The notes below the pieces were generated by a model. That model did no database searches and had not been told where the DNA came from. It worked only from the letters and a program-made list of their open reading frames with translations. Shown here in pieces: positions 1-7,882 of a stretch of DNA of 64,000 nucleotides. Both the position numbers and the translations under genes were made by a program. Positions within the stretch are counted from its first letter, which is position 1. The number at the start of each line of letters is the position of its first letter. The stretch is from CAZCPB01 sp044223975. Lineage in GTDB: Bacteria; Planctomycetota; Phycisphaerae; Phycisphaerales; UBA1924. The stretch is taken from assembly GCA_044223975.1 (NCBI GenBank), contig JBGALI010000009.1:124001-188000 (forward strand). The letters are read 5' to 3'.

Positions 1-2111
1 ACGGCGCGATCGAGATCGCGACCAGCGGGTTCTCGATCGAACCGTTCCTGGGCACGGACATTGGGTTGGTGTCGTGGGCGGACGCGGAGCTGTCGCAGAG
101 CCTGGCGGAGGGCTACCTGCCCATCCCGACCGTCCGGTGGCGAGTCGGGGAACTCGAACTGAACATCACGGCGTTCGCGGACGGAGAACCCGGGTCTTCG
201 GTGGTGGTGGGGCGGTACGTGATCAGCAATCACGGCAACGCCGCGGCAAAGGGGTCGCTCGTCCTGGCCATTCGTCCGTTCCAGGTGCTGCCCCCGTGGC
301 AGGCCCTGAACATCACCGGCGGTGTTACCGCCATTACGGAGATCGAACGATCCGGAGACTGGGTCCGCGTGAACGGCCAGGATCGCGTGCGGGCGATTTC
401 GCCGGTCGGCGCGTGGGGCGCGTCGCGCTTTGCCGCGGGGGACGTGGTGGAGCGGTGGGACATTGGCGTGCCTTCGAGCGAAGGAGCGGTGACGGATCCT
501 CTGCGGCTGGCGTCCGGCGCCCTGCGGTTCGACTACGACATAGCGCCGGGCGCTTCGGCGGAGTTCGCCGTTGAAGCGGTGCTGCGTCCCTCAGCGAACC
601 CGCCGATGGTGAACCACTTGTCGGTTGCCGATCGACAGAGCGCCGCGGCGGGGCTCTGGACAGAACTCCTGAACAAAGTCCACCTCACGCTCCCCCGGTC
701 GGCACAGCGGATCACCGACACGTTTCGCACCACGCAGGCGTACATCCTCATAAACCAGGACGGGCCCGCCATCCAGCCGGGCTCGCGCAGCTACGAGCGG
801 TCGTGGATGCGGGACGGTTCGATGACGGGGGCCGCGTTGCTCGAAACCGGGCACCCGGAGGACGACCGACGGTTCATCGAGTGGTTCGCGTCGTTCCAGT
901 ATCCCGGCGGAAAGGTGCCGTGCGTGGTCGATCGGCGCGGGCCCGACCCGGTGCCCGAGCATGACAGTCACGGACAGCTGGTGTACGCAATCTGGAACTA
1001 CTTCCGGTTTACCGGTGACCGCGCGTTCCTGGAGCGCATGTGGCCGCACATCGCGGCCGCGGTGGACTACATCGACTCGCTGCGCAGGCAGCGGATGACC
1101 GACGAGTTCCGGCGGGGCACTCCGGAGAATCGCGCCAAGTACGGGCTGGTTCCCGAGTCGATCAGCCATGAGGGGTACTCGGCCAAGCCGATGCACTCGT
1201 ACTGGGACAGCTTCTTCGTGGTCAAAGGGCTGAGCGACGCGGCCAGCGCGGCACTCGAACTCGGCAAATCCGACGAGGCCCGACGCATCGGCGCGATGCG
1301 GGACGAGTACCGTGCCGCGCTGTACGCCTCGATGCGCCTGGCGATCACGACCAAGGGCATCGACTACATCCCCGGGTGCGTCGAGCTCGGCGATTTCGAT
1401 GCGACCTCGACCGCGATCGGGCTGTACCCCTGCGGCGAGCTACCCAACATGCCGCGGGCGGAGCTTGATCGGACGTTTGACAAGTACTTCGCGTTCTTCG
1501 CGAGCCGGCGGGACGGCCTGCTGCGGTGGAAGGACTACACGCCTTACGAGCTGCGCATCGTCGGCACGTTCATCCGGTTGGGCCAGCCCGAACGCGCCCA
1601 CGCGCTGCTCGACTACTTCTTCAAGGACCAGCGCCCCGCGGCGTGGAACCAGTGGGCGGAGGTCGTGTGCCCGGATCCGAAGACGCCCCGGTTCCTGGGG
1701 GACATGCCGCACACGTGGGTTGGGTCCGAGTTTCTGCACGCAGTGCGGAGCTGCTTTGTGTACGAAGAGGGCGAGTCGCTGGTCATGGGCGCGGGCATCA
1801 AGCCCGAGTGGCCATGGGAGGACCAGGGAGTGGGGGTCGAAGGATTCCCGACGGAGCACGGCGTTCTCAACTACACGCTTCGAGGGGACGGCGATGTGCT
1901 GAAGCTCGAGGTCGGACCCGGGATCCAAAGCAGTCCGGAGCCATGCGTATTTGTGTTGCCCCCAGGGACCACGGTCCTGTCGGTCACTTCAGACAACCCA
2001 TCCGTCGAGGCGGTGTTGAATGAGCGCGCCGATGGTGGCGGGCCTGTCCGCGTCCGCTGGGACGGCGGGCCCGCCCGCATTGAATTCAAGGTGCGCCGTT
2101 CGCCGCCGTGA
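1..2111 (+). CDS. Six-hairpin glycosidase (5' end outside window)
   Basis: The reading frame is open from the first base, so the gene begins upstream and about 703 codons are visible. The visible N-terminal part looks like a beta-sandwich region. The C-terminal half resembles the (alpha/alpha)6 barrel of six-hairpin glycosidases (GH15/GH63/GH78-like). It contains the stretch SYERSWMRDGSM near visible codon 265, typical of the acidic substrate-binding segment in these enzymes, then DSHGQLVYAIWNY and WKDYTPYELR. The likely role is hydrolysis of an oligo- or polysaccharide; the exact family and substrate cannot be assigned by reading. The gene stops 10 bp before the first island repeat, so it marks the left chromosomal flank of the island. 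Confidence 0.75.
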   Translation, partial: GAIEIATSGFSIEPFLGTDIGLVSWADAELSQSLAEGYLPIPTVRWRVGELELNITAFADGEPGSSVVVGRYVISNHGNAAAKGSLVLAIRPFQVLPPWQALNITGGVTAITEIERSGDWVRVNGQDRVRAISPVGAWGASRFAAGDVVERWDIGVPSSEGAVTDPLRLASGALRFDYDIAPGASAEFAVEAVLRPSANPPMVNHLSVADRQSAAAGLWTELLNKVHLTLPRSAQRITDTFRTTQAYILINQDGPAIQPGSRSYERSWMRDGSMTGAALLETGHPEDDRRFIEWFASFQYPGGKVPCVVDRRGPDPVPEHDSHGQLVYAIWNYFRFTGDRAFLERMWPHIAAAVDYIDSLRRQRMTDEFRRGTPENRAKYGLVPESISHEGYSAKPMHSYWDSFFVVKGLSDAASAALELGKSDEARRIGAMRDEYRAALYASMRLAITTKGIDYIPGCVELGDFDATSTAIGLYPCGELPNMPRAELDRTFDKYFAFFASRRDGLLRWKDYTPYELRIVGTFIRLGQPERAHALLDYFFKDQRPAAWNQWAEVVCPDPKTPRFLGDMPHTWVGSEFLHAVRSCFVYEEGESLVMGAGIKPEWPWEDQGVGVEGFPTEHGVLNYTLRGDGDVLKLEVGPGIQSSPEPCVFVLPPGTTVLSVTSDNPSVEAVLNERADGGGPVRVRWDGGPARIEFKVRRSPP

Positions 2112-2121
2112 ACCGCGTTGA

Positions 2122-2177
2122 CACGAGTTCCGTCAAAGCGGGCGAAGAGATTCGAACCCTCGACGTACACTTTGGAG
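2122..2177 (-). repeat. Left attachment-site relic (tRNA-Gly 3' half)
   Basis: Bases 2138-2177 match positions 24241-24281 of the intact tRNA-Gly with several changes, and the 16 preceding bases match the tRNA 3' flank (CACGA, then TTCCGTCAAA). It covers only the acceptor 3' strand, T arm and part of the anticodon arm, so it cannot be a functional tRNA. It lies just after the glycosidase stop codon and marks the left end of the island. Confidence 0.7.
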
Positions 2178-2440
2178 GCGGGCCCGCACGGAGGTCTGGA
2201 GCAGCGAAAAAGCCCGCGTCCTATAGACCATTGCGTGAAGTCGCAGCAGTCGCAAAGGGTCGCGTGCGCGAGCGCGGAATGGCATGCCGGAAGAGATGAA
2301 ACGTTCACCCCGCGATTGGCACAGGATTGGGTGCACGCGCACGCGTGGACGAAATCGCAGCAAGCCTCGCGGCGCAAGAAGGTCGACTATGCAAGGGGGC
2401 GGTGGGATGTCGGGCCGTCCCCGGAACTACTCTATTGACC
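2178..2440. other. Element-end sequence, no gene recognised
   Basis: This gap of about 260 bp begins with a diverged copy of the distal element end also present at 7500-7650 and 12555-12715; the shared core is AGCGAAAAAGC. I see no convincing coding potential. The bases before 2441 should hold the promoter of the sigma factor, but I cannot identify it. Confidence 0.45.
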
Positions 2441-3064
2441 ATGACGGCCCTTCCAAGCCCCCGTGCAGAGCAGGACCCCCAGGAGATCCGATTGTTCGCG
2501 CGGCTGCGAGCGGGGGAGGATGCCGCTTTCGATGAGTTGGTGCGTCTTGCCGGCGACCGGATGCTGGCCGTGGCCCGCCGCATGCTGGGACGCGAGGAGG
2601 ACGCGCGGGATGCCGTCCAAGAGGCGTTCCTGAGCGCGTTCAAGTCTCTGGACCGGTTCGACCGCCGCTCCCAAATCACCACATGGCTCCACCGCATCAC
2701 CGTCAATGTCTGCCTGATGAGGCTGCGCGCGCAACGACGCCGGCCCGAGCGTGCCATTGAGGATCTTCTGCCCACCTTTGTCGAAGACGGTCACCAGAGA
2801 CGGCCAGCCGCCGCTTGGAAACCAAACGCCACGGACGGCATCAAACAGCGCGAGACCCGCGAACTGGTCCGTGCCCGGATCAACGAACTTCCCGAGCAGT
2901 ACCGAGTTGTTCTGATGCTGCGCGACATTGAGGAACTCAGCACCGAGGAGACGGCGCAGGCCTTGGACATCACCACCAGCGCCGTCAAGACCCGTCTGCA
3001 CCGCGCCCGCCAGGCACTTCGCACCCTCTTGGACCCGCACTTTTCAATTGAGGAGGCCCTGTGA
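2441..3064 (+). CDS. ECF-family RNA polymerase sigma factor
   Basis: This is a 207-residue sigma-70 family protein with the two-domain ECF layout. Region 2 lies at about residues 20-90 (DAFDEL, then EEDARDAVQEAFLSAF, then TTWLHRITVN). Region 4 lies at about 145-195 (LPEQYRVVLMLRDIEELS, then TSAVKTRLHRARQ, the helix-turn-helix that reads the -35 element). A start at 2441 (ATG) is preferred to the in-frame upstream start at 2327, because conserved sequence begins after 2441 and the upstream codons lie in element-end repeat DNA. The stop overlaps the start of the anti-sigma gene (GTGA), implying translational coupling. The pair probably controls genes of this element in response to an envelope or redox signal; the signal is not known. 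Confidence 0.9.
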   Translation: MTALPSPRAEQDPQEIRLFARLRAGEDAAFDELVRLAGDRMLAVARRMLGREEDARDAVQEAFLSAFKSLDRFDRRSQITTWLHRITVNVCLMRLRAQRRRPERAIEDLLPTFVEDGHQRRPAAAWKPNATDGIKQRETRELVRARINELPEQYRVVLMLRDIEELSTEETAQALDITTSAVKTRLHRARQALRTLLDPHFSIEEAL

Positions 3065-3366
3065 CGAGCCCCCCGACGCCCACAAACACACCCTACATCA
3101 ATTGCCGCGAGGTCTTCAACTTCATCATGGCGTACCTCGATGGAGAACTGACGCCGGCACAACGCCACGAGTTCGAGCGTCACTTGGGTGTTTGTCCGTC
3201 GTGCGTGAACTACCTGGACTCGTACCAGGCTACCGTCAAGCTCGGGAAGTCGGCGATGCAGAATCTCGATGAGTTGGCGACGGAGTCGGTGCCGGAGGGC
3301 CTTCTTCAGGCGATTCGTGAGGCCCGGTTGAAGGGTGAAAAGCCGCGCCATGACGTCAACCCTTGA
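3061..3366 (+). CDS. Zinc-finger anti-sigma factor
   Basis: This 101-residue protein has the anti-sigma zinc-binding layout: Cys15, then His41-x3-Cys45-x2-Cys48 (HLGVCPSC). The segment MAYLDGELTPAQR is typical of such domains. There is no membrane segment, so it resembles soluble anti-sigma factors of the RsrA/ChrR type in which metal or thiol oxidation may release sigma. The GTG start overlaps the stop of the sigma gene by 4 bp, fixing both the start and the partnership. It should bind the cognate sigma factor; release by oxidation is inference. Confidence 0.85.
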   Translation: MTSPPTPTNTPYINCREVFNFIMAYLDGELTPAQRHEFERHLGVCPSCVNYLDSYQATVKLGKSAMQNLDELATESVPEGLLQAIREARLKGEKPRHDVNP

Positions 3367-3596
3367 TAACCCGGCGTAGCGCCCTTCCCGACGGGAACTG
3401 CACGGCGCCCGCGTTTCCGGCGCAATCGTCGCGCGGCAGCCCGAAAATGCCCGCGGGATTGCAAAGAGACCCCGCCGCGCGTCTCGTCGTGCGACCCAGC
3501 GGCCAAGTCTGCGCGGATGGTCGGCCTCGGCGCTGTTGATTCTCGAGCGGGATCTGAAGACTGAAACCCGCACCGCGGTGCGGCATCCAACCACAG

Positions 3597-3830
3597 ATGG
3601 GAACGGCCGACTTCATCATCTTTGCCGCCGCCTCTTACGCCGCGCTCGGCGTGGTGTTTGGCGTGCTTTTTGTCACTGCCGGGGTCGAGCGAGTAGACCA
3701 CGCCGCCGTCGGCGCGCCGTGGTCGTTCCGATTGCTGATTCTGCCTGGGGCGGCCGCGTTCTGGCCGATCATGCTCCTCAAGTGGCTGCACGCGAGACGC
3801 TCGGCCGCCGATGGAGGACCCACGCCATGA
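3597..3830 (+). CDS. Small two-span membrane protein
   Basis: This is a 77-residue protein with two hydrophobic segments, at about residues 5-27 (ending VLFVTAG) and 43-62 (LLILPGAAAFWPIML). No family is recognised. Its stop overlaps the next small membrane ORF by 4 bp (ATGA), and that ORF overlaps the reductase-Rieske gene in the same way, so the three are probably made together. It may be an accessory subunit of the membrane redox protein; this rests on context only. Confidence 0.55.
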   Translation: MGTADFIIFAAASYAALGVVFGVLFVTAGVERVDHAAVGAPWSFRLLILPGAAAFWPIMLLKWLHARRSAADGGPTP

Positions 3831-3979
3831 CGCGGGCGCACCGTCGGCACCATCTCATCGCGTGGGTCGTGCTCGGCCCCGCCATCCTCGGCGTGCTCAT
3901 CGGCGCGCTGGTCGTGCGGGCGCACGCCAGATCGCAGTTCTCGCGCCCGACGGCCGCCGCGGCGGAGAGCCGCCCATGA
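3827..3979 (+). CDS. Single-span membrane peptide, 50 residues
   Basis: This ORF is joined at both ends by ATGA overlaps to the membrane gene before it and the reductase-Rieske gene after it. One hydrophobic stretch (about residues 10-30, AWVVLGPAILGVLIGALVV) is followed by a basic tail. No family is recognised. The double overlap is the main evidence that it is translated. Confidence 0.5.
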   Translation: MTRAHRRHHLIAWVVLGPAILGVLIGALVVRAHARSQFSRPTAAAAESRP

Positions 3980-5052
3980 GCGTCGGCTACACCTGGATTC
4001 AATGGAACCGGCACAAGCGCATCTACGACGGCCTCATGGCCGGCGCGGCCGTGGCGTACATCGGCATCTTCTTCGGCGTGACCAAACTCCTGTGGACAGG
4101 CGACAACGCGTACAGCGATGAGATCGTGCTCATCCGTGCGACCGGCTCCTGCGCCATCATCTTTCTGCAGATCATCCTGTGCATTGGACCGCTGGCCCGA
4201 CTCGACCGCCGAGTTCTCCCGGCCCTCTACAACCGGCGCCACCTCGGGGTGATGACATTTCTCATCGCGATCATCCACGCGACGGTTGTTCTGGGCTTCT
4301 ACCACGGCTTCGGCATCGTCAACCCGGTCGTATCGCTGCTCACAAGCAACACGAACTTCACCTCGTTCCGCGCCTTCCCCTTCCAGATCCTTGGTCTTGG
4401 CGCTCTCATCATCATGTTTCTCATGGCCGCGACGAGCCACGACTTCTGGCTGAGGAATCTCTCGGCCGCAACCTGGAAGCGACTGCACATGCTCGTGTAT
4501 GTGGCTTACGCCCTTCTCGTGGGCCACGTCGCGCTCGGCGCCCTTCAGAATGACCGGTCCATCATTCCCCCGACCATGATGTTCGTCGGAGTGCTCACCG
4601 TTACGACCCTCCATCTGCTCGCCGGCTTCAAAGAGGTCCGCAAGGACACGGGCACGTCTTCTGTTGCGGGCGAGGACGGGCAATGGGTCGATGTCGGCGC
4701 ACCCGATCAGATTCCCGACGACCGCGCCCGCACGCTTTCCACGCCTTGCGGCGAGCGGATCGCCGTGTTCAGGCACGGCGGCGCGATCAGCGCGGTCACC
4801 GATGTCTGCGCCCACCAGGGCGGTCCCCTCGGCGAGGGCAAGATCATCGACGGGTGCATCACCTGCCCCTGGCACGGATGGCAGTATCGCCCGCAGGACG
4901 GTCGGTCCCCGCCACCGTTCACGGAACGAATCGCCACGTACCAAGTCCGCATAGTGGGAGGGGGGGCCGGTCGCGTGCTGGTCAACACCGTCCCGCTCCC
5001 GCCCGGCACGCCGACCACGCCGGCTCGGATGCCGGAGACCATCCATGCCTGA
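3976..5052 (+). CDS. Ferric-reductase-like membrane protein fused to Rieske domain
   Basis: This 358-residue fusion has residues 20-215 forming about six membrane helices with paired His residues (His101, His110, His171, His184), as in the ferric-reductase/MsrQ heme-binding fold. Residues 235-345 are a Rieske [2Fe-2S] domain with the two ligand pairs Cys278-x-His280 (CAH) and Cys297-x2-His300 (CPWH). It should pass electrons across the membrane between heme and the iron-sulfur cluster; donor and acceptor are unknown. The start at 3976 is set by the 4-bp overlap with the preceding ORF; a longer frame upstream is antisense-like and is not used. It overlaps the next gene by 8 bp, so 3597-5815 looks like one operon. 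Confidence 0.85.
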   Translation: MSVGYTWIQWNRHKRIYDGLMAGAAVAYIGIFFGVTKLLWTGDNAYSDEIVLIRATGSCAIIFLQIILCIGPLARLDRRVLPALYNRRHLGVMTFLIAIIHATVVLGFYHGFGIVNPVVSLLTSNTNFTSFRAFPFQILGLGALIIMFLMAATSHDFWLRNLSAATWKRLHMLVYVAYALLVGHVALGALQNDRSIIPPTMMFVGVLTVTTLHLLAGFKEVRKDTGTSSVAGEDGQWVDVGAPDQIPDDRARTLSTPCGERIAVFRHGGAISAVTDVCAHQGGPLGEGKIIDGCITCPWHGWQYRPQDGRSPPPFTERIATYQVRIVGGGAGRVLVNTVPLPPGTPTTPARMPETIHA

Positions 5053-5815
5053 CGCCTCGGCCACAAACGAACGAGGCGAGATGTACGTGGGCTACCTCCC
5101 CGTCCCGCCGCGGCAGCGAAGTTTCCTCCGCTGGGCCGTCCCGCTCATCCTCTGGACCCTGTGCGCCGCCAGTTTTCTCTGGGCTCGCTCACAACATCCT
5201 CCAGGCGCCGCCGTGTGGGACGACGGCCGGCCCATCACGTTGCACGGAGTCATCGTCTCCAACCCCTACCCTATTCTGTTCACGCAAGGCGCCAGCGGCG
5301 AGACCGAGGCGATCCTCCTTGTCGAGACCGGCAAGCACGGGAGCATCCGGCGAACCGCGACATTGAACGGCCGTTCGGCCGCCGTCTCAGGCTGGCCGCT
5401 GCACCGCGACGGCCGACGCGTGCTCGAACTCGAGCCCATCGATACGGCGATTATCACCGAAGTCGATTCACCGTCGCGTACCCTGACTCCCGCCGTGACG
5501 CGCGTCGGACCTGTCACCCTCCGCGGTGAAATAGTTGATTCCAAGTGCTTTCTCGGCGCTATGAAGCCCGGCGACGGGAAGGGTCACAAAGAATGCGCCA
5601 CGCTCTGCATCCGAGGCGGGATCCCCCCCATGTTCGTAGCCCGCGACGCCGACGGAACCGCGACGTACTACCTGCTCCAGGACCCCACCGGTGGTCCAAT
5701 CGATCCCGCGATCTTTCCGCTCATCGCCGACCCGGTCGAAATCAATGCTGACCTGGCGACGTGGGGGGGCCTGAACGTCCTGAATGTCCGCCCCGATTCC
5801 ATTCGTCGACTCTGA
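5045..5815 (+). CDS. Membrane-anchored protein of unknown function
   Basis: This is a 256-residue protein with one N-terminal membrane segment (about residues 27-47, AVPLILWTLCAASFLWA) and a large exported part. The C-terminal half holds a compact set of conserved-looking residues: SKCFLGAMKPGDGKGHKEC followed by ATLCIRGGIPP, with three Cys and one His that could bind metal. I do not recognise a named family. The gene overlaps the reductase-Rieske gene, so it is likely part of the same exported redox unit. Confidence 0.7.
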   Translation: MPDASATNERGEMYVGYLPVPPRQRSFLRWAVPLILWTLCAASFLWARSQHPPGAAVWDDGRPITLHGVIVSNPYPILFTQGASGETEAILLVETGKHGSIRRTATLNGRSAAVSGWPLHRDGRRVLELEPIDTAIITEVDSPSRTLTPAVTRVGPVTLRGEIVDSKCFLGAMKPGDGKGHKECATLCIRGGIPPMFVARDADGTATYYLLQDPTGGPIDPAIFPLIADPVEINADLATWGGLNVLNVRPDSIRRL

Positions 5816-5878
5816 TCCGTCACCAAGCTCCGCACGCGGCATCTGAGAAGGGAACAACTCCACCTCGAGGTGCTCCCT

Positions 5879-6790
5879 GTGAGAATTCCCGCAATTGTCA
5901 CGCTCATCCTGTCCTTTCTGACCGTTCCGAGTCTTGCACAGCAGTCGCCAGGCCCGGACGGCAAGCCGAATTCGATACGGTTCGTCGTCGGTGATCCCGA
6001 CCGACGCTTCGATGCCGAGTCGGCCAAAGACCTGTGGCTCGCCGTGTTTTTCCTGCCGACCATCGGCTCGACCGAGGCGCAAGCGTTCATTCGGGAATGC
6101 GCCGACAAGTCCGCGACCGTCGCGGGCGTTCGGCAGATCTTCGTGAGCGATGAGCCGGTCGAGCAGTTCCACGCGGCACTGGCCGCCATCCCCGGCAGCG
6201 ACACTCTACCCGTCTACCGCGATGCAGACGGTCAGCTTGCCGCGCAACTCTCCATCACGCGCCCCGTCACCGCCACGGCGCTTGTCGTGCTCGATCCGGC
6301 ACGGAACGAACTGTTCCGCCAAGCCGGCACGGCGCCGACCGACCGCCCGTCGTTCTCTGCGTTCGCCAAGCAGTTCGCCGCCGCCACCCAGGACAAGGAG
6401 TCCCGCGAGGCCAACGTCGCCTCGCACTTGGCGATCGAGGGCTACGACCCGGTCGCATATCTGGACGAGCGGAAAGCCGTACCTGGCGACAAGAAGTTCG
6501 AGTCCTCTTTCAAGGGCATCGTGTACCGCTTTGCATCCGCGGCCAGCCGCGACAAGTTCAACGTCGATCCCGCCAGGTACCTCCCGGCGTACGGCGGCTG
6601 GTGCGCCACGGCCATGGCCAAGGGTGACAAGGTCGAGATCGATCCCAATAACTTCAAAGTCACGAACGGCCGCCTCTTTCTCTTCTACAAGGGCCTCTTC
6701 GGCAACGCCCTCAACGACTGGAACAAAGACGAGCCCGGGCTGACGGTCATGGCCGACGCGAACTGGAGAAAGCTCGCGGCGGGAAAGTGA
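5879..6790 (+). CDS. Exported YHS-domain protein with thioredoxin-like part
   Basis: The protein has about 303 residues. A signal peptide is visible (hydrophobic AIVTLILSFLTVPSLAQ). Residues 30-165 look like a thioredoxin-type fold without a CxxC pair. Residues 185-300 match the YHS domain as found in secreted proteins (AIEGYDPVAYLDE, GIVYRFAS, YLPAYGGWCATAMAKGD), a fold often linked to metal, in particular copper, handling. I prefer GTG at 5879 because GAGG sits at 5867-5870 with good spacing; GTG at 5870 is possible. It follows the membrane redox genes after 63 bp and may act with them outside the cell. Confidence 0.8.
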   Translation: MRIPAIVTLILSFLTVPSLAQQSPGPDGKPNSIRFVVGDPDRRFDAESAKDLWLAVFFLPTIGSTEAQAFIRECADKSATVAGVRQIFVSDEPVEQFHAALAAIPGSDTLPVYRDADGQLAAQLSITRPVTATALVVLDPARNELFRQAGTAPTDRPSFSAFAKQFAAATQDKESREANVASHLAIEGYDPVAYLDERKAVPGDKKFESSFKGIVYRFASAASRDKFNVDPARYLPAYGGWCATAMAKGDKVEIDPNNFKVTNGRLFLFYKGLFGNALNDWNKDEPGLTVMADANWRKLAAGK

Positions 6791-6792
6791 TT

Positions 6793-6933
6793 TCACCGAA
6801 TCCGGTCCCGTTCCCGCGGCGTCACCGACTTGAAGCGGCCGTCCATGATCGCTTCGCCGACGGTCACCAACACGTCGGCCAGCGCGACGACTCCCGATCG
6901 CGACGCCATCGCGACACCTCTCGCCCAACTCAT
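6793..6933 (-). CDS. Possible 46-residue ORF
   Basis: This is a small reading frame with protein-like composition, ending DVLVTVGEAIMDGRFKSVTP followed by RERDRIR. It lies tail to tail with the YHS gene and has no clear ribosome site. The frame stays open upstream, so it may be the remains of a larger gene. No family is recognised. The rest of the gap up to 7173 shows nothing I can support. Confidence 0.25.
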   Translation of the reverse strand: MSWARGVAMASRSGVVALADVLVTVGEAIMDGRFKSVTPRERDRIR

Positions 6934-7173
6934 GCGGTAGCTTCGTGGTCCCCCTTGCGAGGCTTTCCTCGGACGGGTGCTCCGCTCGTGCCGCCAAGCC
7001 GCTGCCGCGGGTCAACGCGTGGAAGCGGTGCCAATACCAGGGCGGCAGGGATGAATCTCGCTGGGTGCGCACCTGCTAGGCCGGTCCCTCCGGGTGAGGG
7101 ATCGCCCATGAGTGAGTGATCGCATGAGCTTCATGATCAAGTTCGACCTCTAGGCAAGGCCGCCGCCGGCGAT

Positions 7174-7353
7174 TTACTCACCCAGGCGTCGCCCGTATTC
7201 CGCCTCGCTGGCGTCCGAGCCATAAGTTCCTAGGTAGACATCCCGGACGGCGAAGGTGACCACGGCCTGACCGGAGGCGCGGTGCAGCCGGCACGAGGCA
7301 ATCCGGGGCTCGACGGGCTTCGAAGCGGGGGCCCGAAAGGCGTCGTGGAGCAC
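7174..7353 (-). pseudogene. Integrase N-terminus relic (left element)
   Basis: This 59-codon frame from GTG (7353) to TAA is homologous to the start of the integrase at 24135: I align 37 of 59 residues as identical, including RDVYLG and RRLGE. The ribosome site (GCAGGAG) is still present upstream, but the ATG has become GTG and the protein ends before the core-binding domain. The position relative to the tRNA-Gly relic is the same as in the right element, showing that it belonged to an earlier, related insertion. Confidence 0.75.
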
Positions 7354-7383
7354 TGGATACTCCTGCCGGCATGCACCGGATTG

Positions 7384-7499
7384 CAGGGTTTTCCGCTGCT
7401 CTGCCCGACGCCGGGCAAGGTACGCCTAAGTCTGGCGTTCAGCACGAGTTCCGTCAAAGCGGGCGAAGGGATTCGAACCCTCGACGTACAGCTTGGAAG
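7384..7499 (-). repeat. Internal attachment site: tRNA-Gly 3' half plus integrase-side flank
   Basis: It is nearly identical to 24165-24281. Bases 7459-7499 reproduce exactly 41 bases of the tRNA-Gly gene, from the acceptor 3' end to the anticodon loop; the match then stops abruptly. The flank (CGCCGGGCAAGGTACGCC and onward) is element DNA. This is the expected junction of two tandemly inserted elements. Confidence 0.8.
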
Positions 7500-7882
7500 T
7501 GGGCCCGGACGGACGTCTGAAACAGCGAAAAAGCCCTTCTTTTGTAGACCTTATCGAGGTTCGGCGCAAATTGCAAGCGGTCGCGTGCACGAATCTGGAA
7601 TTGCAGGGGTTTGCGGTAACTGCGCGCGAGCAAAACGGTAAATACCGGATCGATTTGCCGTCCAAATGGGCTGAGGCGCGTCCAAGGACATGCTCTCGAA
7701 TCGTTCATCGGCGTGATCGCGTGTTGCCAGCAGGAGCGGCAAACTCTGGCGGTGAAGGACCATCGCGGGGCCGCGCAGGCTTGTGGTGAGACGCTGCGGC
7801 CTTTTGAAAGACGCCATGACAAGAGCGCCCGGCAGCACCCTTCGTGGGGAACCAAGGCTCCGCAATGCCGAGTCCGACGCGT
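7500..7882. repeat. Distal element end, first clear copy, plus gene-free gap
   Basis: Positions 7500-7650 are closely similar to 12555-12715 (shared pieces: GGACGGACGTCTGAAACAGC, GCGCAAATTGCAAGCGGTCG) and loosely similar to 2178-2300. It ends in a palindrome-like CGGTAAATACCG (7636-7647), one base from the perfect palindrome found elsewhere in the island. Frames are open on both strands, but I see no recognised protein. The remaining bases to 7882 hold nothing I can support. Confidence 0.6.

Noticed and set aside
7459..7499. Second tRNA-Gly gene
   Set aside because: Only the 3' half of the cloverleaf is present; the acceptor 5' strand and D arm are missing.
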